From positions 1 to 64,000 of the forward strand of contig UESW01003904.1 in assembly GCA_900491605.1 (NCBI GenBank): 64,000 nt of DNA. The letters run 5' to 3'. The notes below the pieces were generated by a model that was not told where the DNA came from, made no database searches, and saw nothing but the letters and a program-made list of their open reading frames with translations. The position numbers and the translations under genes are program-made. Each line of letters opens with the position of its first letter. Positions within the stretch are counted from its first letter, which is position 1. Source of the stretch: Calamus simplicifolius (taxonomy: Eukaryota > Streptophyta > Magnoliopsida > Arecales > Arecaceae). Of this stretch, positions 21,681-34,207 are shown piece after piece.

Positions 21681-23673
21681 TTTTTTTTATATAGACGAAC
21701 GATCATACTAGTTTAGTGCAAGTTAATTCAGATAGATCTGAGTACAAATTAGCTGTAAAGAATAAGGGCAGAGGTCTCCCAATCTCCATGACCACGAACC
21801 GGCATGCTGGGCGACAGAAGTAGCTACCTAGTCCGTCGTCGAATTGGCTTTCCAGAAGATATGACGGATCTGGACACTGTCAACCTCCCGCAGAATAGTC
21901 CAAATGTCCCTAAGAATTGAATTAATGTAGCCAGAAGGGCAATTCTCCTTCTTCAGCCAAGAGATGACCGACATAGAATCACCCTCGATGAAGAGCCTCT
22001 GAGCATGAAGAGTACGAGCAGCATATGAAATACCCGTCCAAGCCGCATGAAGCTTTGACATAGGGACAGAGGAGTCGAGAGTGCCAAATCCTCTGGCTGC
22101 CAATAAGTCCCCATGAGTACCATGGATAACGAAAGCAGATCTAGCAGCTCTACCATGAACACTCCCATCAAAGTTGATTTTAACAAACCCTGAAGGGGGG
22201 TTCCTATGAGATGAAAACCGAGTGTCGGTTCACTGCCGGAGCAGCAGGGGATCCCTAGAGGCTAGAGACATCAAAACCAACATGGGCACAGTTCGCCATC
22301 AATAGTCTAGTCTTCCTCACAATAATGTGAGGAGAAAGAGTGATGTCAGAGAAAATGAATTGGTTCCTGGACAGCCAAATCTGGTATGCCGTAGCAGCCC
22401 AAAGACCTTTCTTCTGATTGGAACACTGCCTGAGATCAATAAGAAAGGAGGAACGCGAAGATCCCGAATCATCCTGTCTAATGGAGTAGCCTATCATATG
22501 CTAGACCTGTCTAGCTCTAGGGCAGACGAAGATAGCATGATCAGAAGATTCCTCCTTCAAATTACATAAAGGGCAGATCGGCTGAATAGGAAGGCCCCTC
22601 TGCGAAAGAAGACCGCAGGTAGGAAGACAGTCCCACAGAAGCTTCCAAATAAATAGCTGAACCCTAGGAATAATAGGAAGCTTCTAAATCCACGCCGCAT
22701 CAACCGAGCGCGGGGACTGAGGCCTGAACAACTTGACCAGATCCCTAGAGGGAGCCTTAGAGAGACAGGTTCTTTGCCAGATCCTGGAGTCAGAAGAGTG
22801 GTCAGAAGTAAGAGGCATCGAGAGAATCCGGCGAGAGAGTTCCAATCCAAAGAATCTGGTCACTGAGGGGATATGCCAGGCAGGGGGATCAGAGGAAATC
22901 AAATTCTTAACCCTTAAACTGGATGGGACATCAATGCTGATGAAGGAGGGCCACCAAGAAAAAGGAAGCTCAGCAATCCATGAATCCTGAATAACATCAA
23001 TCGATGATCCATCTCCAATCATCCACGAGATATGCTCCGAAATAGCCTAACCATAATAACACACCACCCTCCAAAAGGAGGAGCAACCTCGAGGCGGAGA
23101 AATAGACGAGGCGGGCGACCAGTCACCATACCTCGATCGCATCAGAGAGCTCCAGAGGCAATGCGGCTCCAGAAGGAATCTCGATGCATGTCTAGCAAGA
23201 AGGGCCTCTCGTCTAGTAATCAAAGACTGAATACCGAGGCCACCCTCAAGGATAGGCATACAGACCATGTCCCAAGATAAAAGGTGCATACCGTGACCTT
23301 CTTGCATAGAAGTCCATAGAAAATCACGAAAGCATCTTTCAATCCTCCTCAAGCAAGTAATCGGGATAGCGGCATTCGACATGAGATACAATGGAAGAGA
23401 GGACAGAACCGAGCGAATAATAATGACCCTAGCCATCATCGAGAGGTTAGTGACCTGCCAACTCTCAATGCGCTGACGAACCTACCTCTCAATCGCCGAA
23501 TAATCAGAACAACATGGGCGTCTCCCCGTTATGGGGATCCCTAAATACATAAGCCTGTCAGCCTGAGTAGTAATGCCCGACAAATGAATAATGGCTTCCC
23601 TGATGGTCCTAGAGGTCTTCGGGCTGAAGCATATAGAGGAAGTATCATTTTAGATGTACGTAGAGAACGTTTG
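21681..23673 (-). mobile_element. LINE-2, 5'-truncated plant L1-type element
   Basis: Minus-strand LINE of about 2 kb. The poly(A) tail is the T run at 21681-21688, next to an A-rich stretch at 21649-21673. The 3' terminal block ACGATCATACTAGTTTAG is a diverged copy of the motif in LINE-1. The upper end is cut by the 5' LTR of element D around 23674; no LINE sequence resumes after D. The target duplication was not found. Confidence 0.85.
21828..23640 (-). pseudogene. LINE ORF2 remnant: RT end, zf-RVT, RNase H (LINE-2)
   Basis: Reading downward: RT connection region 23047-23640, including ARVIIIRSVLSSLPLYLMSN and FRDFLWTSMQEGHGMHLLSW typical of plant LINE RTs; the spacer and zinc-binding domain about 22500-22850 (LPLCNLKEESSDHAIF over frameshifts); and RNase H 21828-22190 (FVKINFDGSVHG in a shifted frame, MSKLHAAWTGI, IEGDSMSVISWLKK). 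Frames change at least four times. The endonuclease and the catalytic FADD box are absent because of truncation. Confidence 0.85.
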
Positions 23674-24096
23674 TTCCGAGTCATTTTATTTAAATAAAGT
23701 AAGTCATGAACTTTCTTACAGTAATTCCCATTTTAAAAAGTAAAATAATGCGATGCTTTGATTCAAATTTTTATCATTTTAAATATTATGAAGCCATGCG
23801 ACTTTTTAAAAATCAATGCATCCATGCACTAGCATTACGGCTCTCAACCTCTATAAATTCATACAAAAATCAAATCAAAACATTTAAAATCTTAGTTCTT
23901 ATTTACAATCGAGTTTTCATTAGTGCTTTGGTGCATACTAGATTCAAGACTTATCGTATCTTGCGGCATATTTGCTATTCAAATACTCAGCAATCTTAAG
24001 GATAAGGATGATGATGAAGATAAGATAAGGACCGAGGGAGATTAAGATAAGGATATGCTTGAATCATGCACGGAATGCTTATTCAAATACTCAGCA
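23674..24096 (+). repeat. 5' LTR of element D, with an inverted segment
   Basis: The first 300 bp align with the 3' LTR (for example GGCTCTCAACCTCTATAAAT and CGAGTTTTCATTAGTGCTTT). After ATTCAAATACTCAGCAATCT (about 23978) a segment of about 85 bp (about 23999-24080) matches the reverse complement of the corresponding 3' LTR segment (about 28945-29032), and a second ATTCAAATACTCAGCAATCT follows at 24081-24100. Confidence 0.75.
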
Positions 24097-24143
24097 ATCT
24101 CAAGCGATACCTCAATGGAGACCGAGGCTTCTGTCGCCACCAT

Positions 24144-27100
24144 CAAGTTGATAAACTAAGATCTTGTTAGACTCGATTGATTCGATGGCACTAATTTCAT
24201 TCGTTAGCAAGATAAGTTAAAGTTTCTTCTCACTGCATTAAAGATTTTCTACATCCTCGATCTGGACTTGGTGCTTATACCGGAGCCAACTGATAACGAC
24301 TCCAACGAAGTCAAGGCAGAGCGCAAGAAGCGAAAGGAGAACGAATTCATATGCCATGAGCACATCCTTAACGCTCTATCCAATCGATTGTATGACCTAT
24401 ACACTAACACACAATCGACAAAAGAAATATGGAACACATTGGAATACAAGTACAAGGCCGAAGAGGATGGCACAAAGAAATTTTTCATCTCTAAATATTT
24501 CGATTTTAAGATGTATGATGAGAAGTCAATTCTTGCACAAGTGCATGAATTGCAAGTGATTGTCAACAAAATTAAAGCAATGAAAATAGTTATTCCCGAA
24601 TCTTTTCAAGTTGGTGTGATTATCGCAAAATTACCACCGTCTTGGAAGGGCTATAGGAAAAAACTTCTCCACAACACCGAGTATTTTTTCTTGGAGCAAA
24701 TTCAGAAACACATTCGAATCGAGAAAAAATCGAGGGTGAGAGAGAAGTTGGAGAATGTCAATGTTGAATCGGGGTCTTCAAAGGCCAATGCTATGAGCAA
24801 GTCTAAGAAGGACAAAAAGAATGGCAAAGCAAACTATCTTGGTCCCAAAAAGGATCAAAAGAAGTTCAAGAAAAAGAAGCTCAAGGAAAGTTGTTATGTG
24901 TGCGGCAAATCCGAGCATTTTGCTCATGACTGTAGACACCGCATGGGCCAAATCAAGAAAGCAAATGCCATCAACGTTGAAAATGATGAAATCATCGCCG
25001 CCGTGAGCGAAGTCATGGCAGTCCATGGAAAGGTCCCCAGATGATGGTATGACACCTATGCCACCGTCCATGTTTTCTATGACAAGTCTATGTTTAAGAC
25101 TTATGTGGATGTTACCGATGGACAAGAGATACAAATGGGCAATGAAGATCGATCTAAGGTGCATGATAAAGGAAACGTGGAACTCAAATTCACTTCTGGT
25201 AAGAAAATTACTTTGGTAAATATGTTGCATATGCCGGATATGAATAGAAACCTTATTAGTGGGAATCTTTTAGGCAAACTAGGAATAAAATCTATTTTTG
25301 AGTTGGGTAAACTTATTTTGATCCGTAATAGTGTATTTGTTGGCAAGGGCTATTCTAGTAATGGAATGGTCAGATTATGTATCATTGATAATGCTATTAA
25401 TAAAGATGTTGCTTTCGCTTATATGCTTGACTCAATTACATTATAGCATGGTATACTAGTACACATTGAAATTAGTACTATGAAAAGGCTTGTTAAATGT
25501 GGTTTGATTTCTTGCAAAAGTGATGAGTTCAATAAATATGAAATATGCTTTAAATCAAAGATGACTAAGAAACCATTTCATAGCGTTGAGAGAAATTTCA
25601 ACTTATTAGAACTTGTGCATTTGATATATGTGAATTTAATGGCATGTTAACTAGAGGTGAAAATAAGTATTTCATTACCTTTATTGATGATTGCTCTAGA
25701 TTCACATATGTTTATTTATTAAAGCATAAAGATGATGCTTTTCATGCTTTTAGAATATATAAAGCGGAGGTAAAAAATTAGTTAGCTAGAAATATTAAAA
25801 TCCTTAGAAGTGATAGGGGTGAAGAATATTTTTCTAATAGTTTTAATATATTTTATGAAAAATAACATTATACACCAATGTTTTGCACCACGTATACCAC
25901 AACAAAATAGTTTGGCATAATGTAAGAATAAAACATTACAAGAGATGATTGATGCTATGTTAATGGATTCCGAATTGCCATTTAATTTATGGGGCGAAGC
26001 TTTACTTTCTGCTTATCATATTTTAAATAGAATTCTTTAAAGACAACTCAGATATCTCCATATGAGATATGAAAAGGAAGAAAGCCAATATTGGGTATTT
26101 CGAAGTGTGGAGGTGTCTTGCCTACTACAAGAACTTAGACCCCAAAAGGATCAAATTGGGTTCCAGAGGAATGAGAAGTGCTTTTGTTGGTTATGCCACA
26201 AATAGCAAAGCTTATAGACTCTTGGATCTAGAGTCTAACGTGATAGTAGAATTTAGAGATATGGAGTTTCTTGAGAATTTAAAGAGTAATAATTCTCAAG
26301 CTCCTACAAATTTAAAGAGTAATAATTCTCATGAGGAGAGATCTTCAAAGGTTGTTGAAGAACAACCGGAGCTCAAAAAAGTAAGAGAATCCGAATGGCT
26401 AAGGATTTAGGACCCGATAAAATAGACTCTCAACTTTTTTTCCTTTATTTAGTTGAAAAAAGTAGAGAGAATTTTATTCGTAAGATACCTATTATTATTC
26501 AAGTGGAAGATGATCCTAAAACCTTTAAGGAAGCTATGGCTTTAAGGGATTCAATTTTTTGGAAGGAAGCTATATAAGATGAAATGGATTCCATTATAGC
26601 TAACCACACTTGAAAATTTATCGATCTACCAAATGGGTCTAAACTCATTGGTTGCAAATGGATGTTTAGAAGAAAGTACCATAGTGATGGTACTCTTAAT
26701 ACCTATAAGGCTAGATTAGCACCTAAAGAGTTTCGACAAAAAGAATGAATATACTATTTTGACACATATGCACTAGTAGCAAGAATAACAACAATCAAAG
26801 TGTTGTTTATGTTGGCTTCATTGCATAACTTATATGTTCATCAAATGGATGTCAAAACAACATTCCTGAATAGAGATCTCAATGAGAAGATCTATATGGA
26901 ACAACCGAAAGATTTTATTTTACCGAAAAATGAACATAAAGTATGCAAGCTTGTTAAATCATTATATGGATTAAAACAAGCTTCAAAGAAATGGTACATA
27001 AAGTTTGACATAGTCATACTTTCTAATGGATTTATTCACAACATTTCTGATAAGTGCTTGTATACAAAGGTGCAAAGGAACATAGTAATATTTGTATGCC

Positions 27101-28043
27101 TTTACGTTGATGATATGTTGATCACCAGCAATGAGATGAAAGGCATATTAGAAACGAAGAGATTTCTAACCTCCTCATTAAAAATGAAAGATATTGAAAA
27201 AGTGGATACTATTTTGGGGATCAATGAAATAAAATAGTGAGGGTTTTGAACTTTGTCAATCACACTATGTTGAAAAGTGTTAGACAAGTTCAAATACTTG
27301 AAATTCAAAGAAGTAAATACTCCATTTGATCCAAGTATAAAACTTGTAAAGAATGATGAAGAGCTATGGCTCAACTCGAATATGCAAGTGCAATTGGTTG
27401 TCTAATGTATTTGATGCAATGCACTTGACCTGATTTAGCATTTGCGGTTAGTAAACTAAGTAGGTTTACTAGCAGTCCAAGTGTTAGGATTGGAAGACAA
27501 TTAGGAGAGTTTTTGGATATCTTATGAAAATAAAAAATCTTGATCTTTATTATTCAAGGTTTTCTGCTATTTTGGAAGGATATACCAATACAAGTTGGAT
27601 ATCGAGTGTGGGAGATAGTAAATCTACCACATGTTAGGTGTTTACACTAGCTGATGGAGCGATTTCCTAGAAATCCAAGAAACAAACGTGCATCACGTAT
27701 TCGATCATAGAGTCAGAGTTTATGGCTCTTGCATCAGCAGGACAAGAGCTGAGTGGTTAAGGGATCTTCTTCTAAAATTTTATTAGCTTATGAAAATATA
27801 TCAGTAGTGTCGATACATTGTGATAACCAGGCTACTTTAGGTAGAGCTTACAACGAAGCGTACAATAGAAAGTCTAGACATATTAGTCTACGACATGAGT
27901 ATATGAGGAAATTAATCAAGAATGAAATAATTTCACTCACGTTTGTGAGATCTAGTTATAATTTAGCTGATCCTCTCACTAAACCTCTTTCAAGAGACTT
28001 AGTGAAAACGACCTCAATTGGTATGGGTCTTAAACTCCATGAT
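24144..28043 (+). pseudogene. copia gag-pol remnant of element D
   Basis: gag 24144-25044: UBN2-type, open from 24268 (ICHEHILNALSNRLYDLYTN, ESFQVGVIIAKLPPSWKGY), with an intact zinc knuckle CYVCGKSEHFAHDC (24895-24936). The protease region from 25042 reads WYDTYATVHV, so the catalytic DTG motif is lost. Integrase 25440-26060 survives only in pieces (ITFIDDCSRFTYVYLLKHKD, LRSDRGEEYF) with about ten stops. RT 26395-27237 includes MDVKTTFLNRDLNEK, LYGLKQASKKWYIKF and the catalytic LYVDDMLI near 27105. RNase H 27690-28043 ends with YNRKSRHISLRHEYMRK and LADPLTKPL. The frame changes repeatedly, so no functional enzyme is expected. Confidence 0.9.
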
Positions 28044-28582
28044 TAAAGATCCACAAATGATGACATCCCAATCTAACACTAAGAAATGACTAGTTTTAGG
28101 TTCAATGGGTAAAAATAAATTGTTGATAAGTGGATGGCTTGAAGTGTCTAACTTGTAAGTGCTAGCGGTTACGGTTGGAGGATTGAGTCTTCGAACTCTT
28201 AATGAAGTTCAGTCATTGTGGACAAGTATCTGTTAGTAACAGAGATACTAAAAGAATTTCACCTATGTAAATATTGAGATGGTGTCATCTCAAGTGAGAG
28301 TGGAGTTTCTTTAATAAATATTCATGAAATGGATGAGCACATGGCTATAAATGGTACTAAGCGTGTGGTGTAGACAAGAAACACTAAGGAATGTATGTGA
28401 AGTATCACCGGTTTTGACATAAGGAATAACTGGTTCAAAGCGTTTATGTTACCTAAAATTTTGTTAAAGCTTTGTGGTGTTTTCACTAAGGCTAGGTTCA
28501 AATCAAAAGATATCTAGCTGTATTAATGCTCTTTGTCCTTAATTTTAGATGTGGACTTAGTTTGTTTAAACAAGCGGGGGAT

Positions 28583-29047
28583 TATTGAGATTTTGTTTAA
28601 ATAAACTAAGTCGCGGACTCTCTTATGGCGATTCTCGCCTCAGAAGCTGAAGCGATGCAATGCTTCGATTCAAATATTTGCCGTTTCAAAAATTTTGCCT
28701 CGGTTATGTTGCGAAGCGATGCGCTCTTCGGGAATCAATGCATGCCAGGCACCAGCACTACGGCTCTCAACCTCTATAAATTTATACAAAAATCAAATCA
28801 AAACATCTAAAATCTTAGTTTTTATCTACAATCGAGTTTTCATTAGTGCTTTGGTGCAAACTCGATTCAAGGCTTGTCGTATCCTGTGACGTATTTGCTA
28901 TTCACTCACAGAGCATTTGAGATGATGCAAATAATGCTTAAGAAAAGCATTCCATGCGTGATTCAAGCTTATTCTTATCTTTATCTCCCTCGATCCTTAT
29001 CCTTATCCTTATCTTCATCCTTACTTCCTTTATTCAAATACTCAACA
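28583..29047 (+). repeat. 3' LTR of element D
   Basis: It follows the polypurine tract at 28572-28582. It runs from about TATTGAGATTTTG to ACTCAACA (29041-29047). It contains CTCTATAAATTTATAC (28773-28788) as a TATA-like promoter block shared with the 5' LTR. The section 28945-29032 contains repeated CCTTATC units. Confidence 0.75.
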
Positions 29048-29752
29048 GCTTTTTCAGTTCTATTCTAATATCGCAATTAAATCCTTTTCTATCGTTCCTC
29101 TTTCCATCTCTCTTAAGTGTGCTTAGAAAATAACTCTTTCAAGTTTCTAGCCTTCAGTACTCACTGCCTCTGCCCATAGCCAACATTGGTGATTTACGGC
29201 TCTTAGTCAGACAATGTCAAAGACTTCTGTCTATATTGCCGCATGGATTCGAAAGGAGGTGGGAAAACTGTGGAGTCATGCAATAAATTGGAAACGAAAA
29301 TGAGATTTTGACACGGTAGTCTAAGCATGATATTCCTTCATGTTTGATTTTCTAAGAATTCCAGTGAATTAATTAAAATAAATTTTTGTATCAATACCTT
29401 CTTCTATAGAAGAGGAGAAATCTACTATTGACAAATCTCTTTGGGAAAATATGAGGAGCGTTTTTGATATTGTATGAGAAGTGTTATTTTATCATACATT
29501 TTTGAGATTAGATGGAAGAGAAAAATCCGCCATCCAGAAATTTATTGGCTTCCAAAAACTTTGGGAAAGCATATCATAGAAGAGGAGAATCTTACGTTAT
29601 TTTGAGTTTTTTTAATTGAGATTGGACTGATTGGCCAGTGAATTCTAAAATTATTAAGCAATCATTCTATTAGTAAAAAATTAAAGATGATAAATTTTGT
29701 TCATCCTTATTTTTTTATATTTAATTAAAAAAATTATATAAAGCCTATGTAC
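29048..29752. other. unassigned AT-rich DNA between D and LINE-3
   Basis: No ORF, repeat family or RNA gene recognised. The end AAGCCTATGTAC (29741-29752) is the left copy of the LINE-3 target duplication. Confidence 0.5.
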
Positions 29753-29844
29753 TTTTTTATGGGTGATCACACTAGTATAGTACGAATCAATCCAGATCGA
29801 TCAGAAACAGGATTTGTTTAAATACAAAAGACAGGGTCTCCCTT

Positions 29845-32800
29845 CTAGGTCCAAAAGCCAGAATGATGAGTTATAGAGGCCGCCACCCAATCAGCAGCAA
29901 AATTGGCTTTTCGATAAACACGACGGATCTGGACTCCGTGGACATCCTGAAGGGTAGTCCAGATGTCATGAAGCAGTGGATTGAAAGGGATTTGATTGCA
30001 GCACTCCTTCCGAAGCCATCGGATGACAGTAAGAGAGTCCCCTTCAATGAGGAGACTACAAGTATGAAGGATCCGAGTAGCATAGAAGATGCCAGCCAAA
30101 GCTGCATAAAGCTAGCCAAAGGGACAGAGGAGTTTAGGATACTAAGCCCTCCTGTTGCCAACAAAACTCCATCAATCCCTCGGATAACAAATGCAGAACC
30201 AGTTAGTCTTTCCCGTACACTTTCATCAAAATTGACTTTGACAAACCTTGGTAGGGCCCCCAAGAGATGAAAACGTATGCCGGTTCGCTGCTAGAGCAGC
30301 AGGAAAACCCATTGGCCAGAGCTATCAAGATCAGAAGCATAGCGGTGGAGTGTGAATTTAGACGATAAGGATATGGCATTCCGCACTATCCTATGGGAAG
30401 AGATAATATCATCAGTGAAAATAAGCCGATTCTACAATAACAAAATCTGATTAGCAGTAACAGCCATAGGACGACCTTCTGCTGGTTACCCCTCCAAAGA
30501 TCGCTCAGAAAAAGGGACGCCAAGGACCCATATCATCCTCTCTAAAGTAGTAACCAATCATCTGCCAGATCCATCTCACTCTGGAGCAGATGAAGATGGC
30601 ATTATATGTAGTCTCCGCCTCTGTCCACACAATGAACAAGTAGTCGGAATGATCATACCCCTTCCAAAGAATAGAGAATAGGTAGCCACACAGTTCCATA
30701 CAAGCTTCCATATAAAAGCTAAACCTTGGGATGGATGGAAAGCTTCTAGAACTATGCAGTGTCCATCGTACACTGAGGCAGTGGCCTATAAACCTTCATA
30801 AGGTCCCTGGTAGGAGCCCTAGATAGGCAAGATCTTCGCCATAACCTGGTGTCAGGTGTGTGCCTCAGAATGAGCAAAATAGAGAGAATCCAGCGAGCTA
30901 GTTGCTCACCAAATAAACGGGTCACCGTAGGAGTGTGCTAGGAAGAGAGATCCTGAGAGATCATATCAGTAACCCTTCTGGTACTAGGAACATCAATGCT
31001 GATGAAAGTAGGCCATCATGAGAGAGGAAGATCAGTAATCCATATATCTTGGATAGCATCAATCGAGGATCCATCTCCAATCATCCACGAGATGTTATTC
31101 AGGATAGTCGAAGCACACTGACAAACCTCATTCCAAAAGAAAGAAGACCACAAAAAGGCTGAAAATCCATAGAAGGCATTCAGTCACCGTATATAGCACA
31201 CATAAAAGAGCTCCATAAATAGTGCGGATCAAGTAAAACCGCATAGCGTGCCTAGAATCAGAGCCTCTCTCCTTACGGTCAGATACTGGATTCCAAGATC
31301 CCCTTTCAAAATCGGCATACAAATAGTGTTCCATGCCTATAGATGAATACCATGCCCATCTTGCATAGAGGCCCAGAGGAAATCCCTAAAGCATCTCTCT
31401 ATCCTCCTTAGACAAGTTATCGAGATAGCAGTATTGGATAGAAGATGCAGAGGGAGAAAGTAAGAATCGAGCGAATAAAGGTGATCCTCACCGTCATAGA
31501 TAATCCAATGACCTACCAGCCGTCAATGCGGTCCCGAACCCGATGCTCGATATCAGTGTAGTCACTACTATGTGGCCATTTTTTCATAATAGGAATCCCC
31601 AGGTATGATAGCTGATCAGCCTGAATAGATATGCCTAGAGTTTGGAGGATGGCCTCCCTAGTAGTACTAATGGTCTTCGAACTAAAGCAGATCATAGACT
31701 TTTGTAGGTTGACCTTCTATCCAGAAGCCCGATAGTAGTATTGAATAATGGAAGAAAAGGTAGTCGCATTATGAATAGTGGCTTGGCCCAGCAAAATGCA
31801 ATCGTCAGCGAATAGGAGATGAGAGACAAGGAGCCCAAGGGCCCACTATGAAGGGGGCAATGCGGAGATCCTGCTGTGCCTGATAGATGCACAAGATAGA
31901 TCATTCGCGATAAGGATAAACAAAAAGGGGATAGTGGGCACCCCTGACGCAGCCCCATAGTTGAATAGAAGAAGTCTGTCTGACTACCATTGATGATCAG
32001 AGAGAATGATGGCCTATGAATGCAAGCCATGATTCAATCAATAAATAGGCCATCAAACCCAAATTCATAAAGAGTCCGGTACAGAAAAGCCCAGCTCAAT
32101 CTATCATAAGCTCGCTCCATGTCTAGCTTAACAATCATGAGGTCTGTTTGCAGGGGGGCTCTGGCAGGGGCTCTCTGAAGATCATACATAAATTTTTGGG
32201 CTATAAGGATATTATCTGAAATAATATACCCTCTGATAAAGGCCCCTTGCTCGACAGAAATAAAGCGAGGTAACACATCCCGTAAGCGGGTGACTAAGAT
32301 ACATGCATAGACCTTGTACAATGTAGTGCACAGACTGATGGCCGATAGTATTGAGGAGTAAAAGCATCAGCGTACTTGGGCATAAGAGTAATGAAAGTCT
32401 GGTTCCAGTCATCAGGAATGGCTTTAGATTGGAAGGCAATCTGAATGGCCTAGACTACATCTTGGCCTACAATATTCCAATAGTGGCGAAAGAAAAAGGA
32501 TGAAAACCCATCGGGCCCAAAGGCCTTGTCAAGCCCAAGATCCCATAATGCCTGCCGAATCTCTTCCGTTGTGATCGGCCTGATAAGAATGTCATTCTCA
32601 TGTGTAGAAACCTTCTTTGAGATTGGGACCTGGTGAACAGGAGCCCCCTCGCTAGTATGCTCAGTCCATCTGAACTGAAAGAAGTAAAATAGCTGATCCC
32701 GGATGATGTGGATATCCTCCTAGTAATGGCCCTCCTCATCACAAGCCCCAAATCCTGTTAGCTGCACGTCACTTTAGGGTAGTCTGGTGAAAAAATTTGG

Positions 32801-33950
32801 TATTACGATCCCCGTTGCGAATCTACTATATCCGCAACCTCTGCCTCCAAAAATCTTCTGCTGCTATAGAAGAGAGTGATGAAGTGCTAGCTTCTCTCGG
32901 AGAGATGTGAGGTCGAAATCAGGGAGACATCCTTCCTGATCCTCTTTGGTCTGGAGAGTGATAATATCAGCTTTGACCAACTCAACTTTCCTCACTAGGT
33001 CCCCAACTTCAATCTATTCCATCTAGATAGCCTGCGTCTTGCAAGCTCAAGACGCCTAAATAACCTATAAGTAGCACTACCTCTGACAGGTATATGTCAA
33101 ACTTGGGAGATGAGGGTCCGAGCCGAGGAATAGGAGGTCTAGAACTGCTCAAATCAAAATTGTCTTCGTTGCTGAGTATCAACCGTAGTGGATATCAAAA
33201 TAGGATAGTAATTCGAGGCTATCCTAGGCAGGTGAGTAACAGCAGCAGAAGGGTACTTTTGAAGCCATTGGGCTGTGGCCATAGCTCTGTCCAGTCTCTC
33301 CCAAACACGGGCAGATCTCTGGCAATTATTACACCAGGTGAATTGGGAACCCGAGAACCCAAATCCAGCAAAGCAGAAGAAATGAAGGACTTGAACTCAG
33401 AAATGTCCACTGAGCTTACAAACTGTCAACCTTCTTTCTTTTCATTAGCCCCAATAATGCAGTTGAAATCACCAGTAATGATAGATGAAAATCCCTGAGC
33501 AAGAAGAGAGAGGATCTCAATCAAAGAACATGCCTCTCTCAAAAATCAGTACTAGCATATACACCCGAGAGAAGCCAGGGGTTAGACGTCCCCTCTGAAA
33601 TGACAAGAGCAACCTGCTGGTTGCATTGATGAAAGACATCCATCCTGATGGAGGTATTGCGCCAAATATCCAAAATACCTCCTGATAGGCCCATAGACTC
33701 CATTGCATAAGAATACCAGGATCTAAAAATCTATCATCTAAATCGGGCTAGGCTATCACCCGACAATCGGGTTTCCAAAAGAACATAGATATTAAAATTG
33801 TATAATTGTATCAGTCTCCCAAAAGAGGAGCGAAATGAAGGTTTACGGGCTCCTCTAACATTCAAATTAGAATCTTCATTTACTAGTTGAAAAAAACTGG
33901 GACCCATCCTATTCCTCCACCATGTCATTATCAGAAGGGCATCCAATAGT
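29845..33950 (-). pseudogene. LINE ORF2 remnant: endonuclease, RT, zf-RVT, RNase H (LINE-3)
   Basis: Reading downward: apurinic-type endonuclease about 33219-33946 (MTWWRNRMG start-like region; IITGDFNCIIGANEKK with GDFN at 33462-33473). Linker 32470-33100. RT about 31500-32440, with YACILVTRLRDVLPRFIS, QGAFIRGYIISDNILIAQ, IVKLDMERAYDRLSW, GLRQGCPLSPF and the catalytic FADD at 31801-31812. Zinc-binding domain 30505-30773 (TTCSLCGQR). RNase H 29845-30263 (FVKVNFDESVRE, LIEGDSLTVIRW), where the usual NFDGS is NFDES. Stops and shifts interrupt all parts, but the domain order is complete, unlike the other three LINE copies. Confidence 0.9.
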
Positions 33951-34207
33951 CAGGGTACCACCCTCAGTCTTCTGTATAATAGTCCATCAGTATGGTATCC
34001 TCCATTAGATCTTCAGTCTCTAGTGGCCAGGGGATGCAACTAAGATTTGGATATCCTTGCCCTGACCCTGGATGGCATCCTTGAGGCAAGAGACTACTGA
34101 ATCGTGACTTTGTCCCTTCAACTTAGTTGGTTGGGAAAGCATAGCCTTCTCCCCAGTCTAGACCATACCCTGACTACAGGAAGGCTGATCACTTATGCTA
34201 GTCGAAA

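Larger units (their letters stand above)
23674..29047 (+). mobile_element. Ty1/copia retrotransposon D, decayed
   Basis: Plus-strand element of about 5.4 kb: 5' LTR 23674-24096, gag-pol remnants 24144-28043, polypurine tract AAGCGGGGGAT (28572-28582), 3' LTR 28583-29047. Many point stops in every domain, more than in B or C, suggest an older copy. It abuts LINE-2 on the left. A target duplication could not be identified, and LTR ends are placed by alignment to about 5 bp. Confidence 0.88.

Noticed and set aside
31692..34000. Plus-strand frames across LINE-3 as independent genes
   Set aside because: They are antisense shadows of the LINE ORF2, which has recognisable endonuclease and RT motifs on the minus strand.
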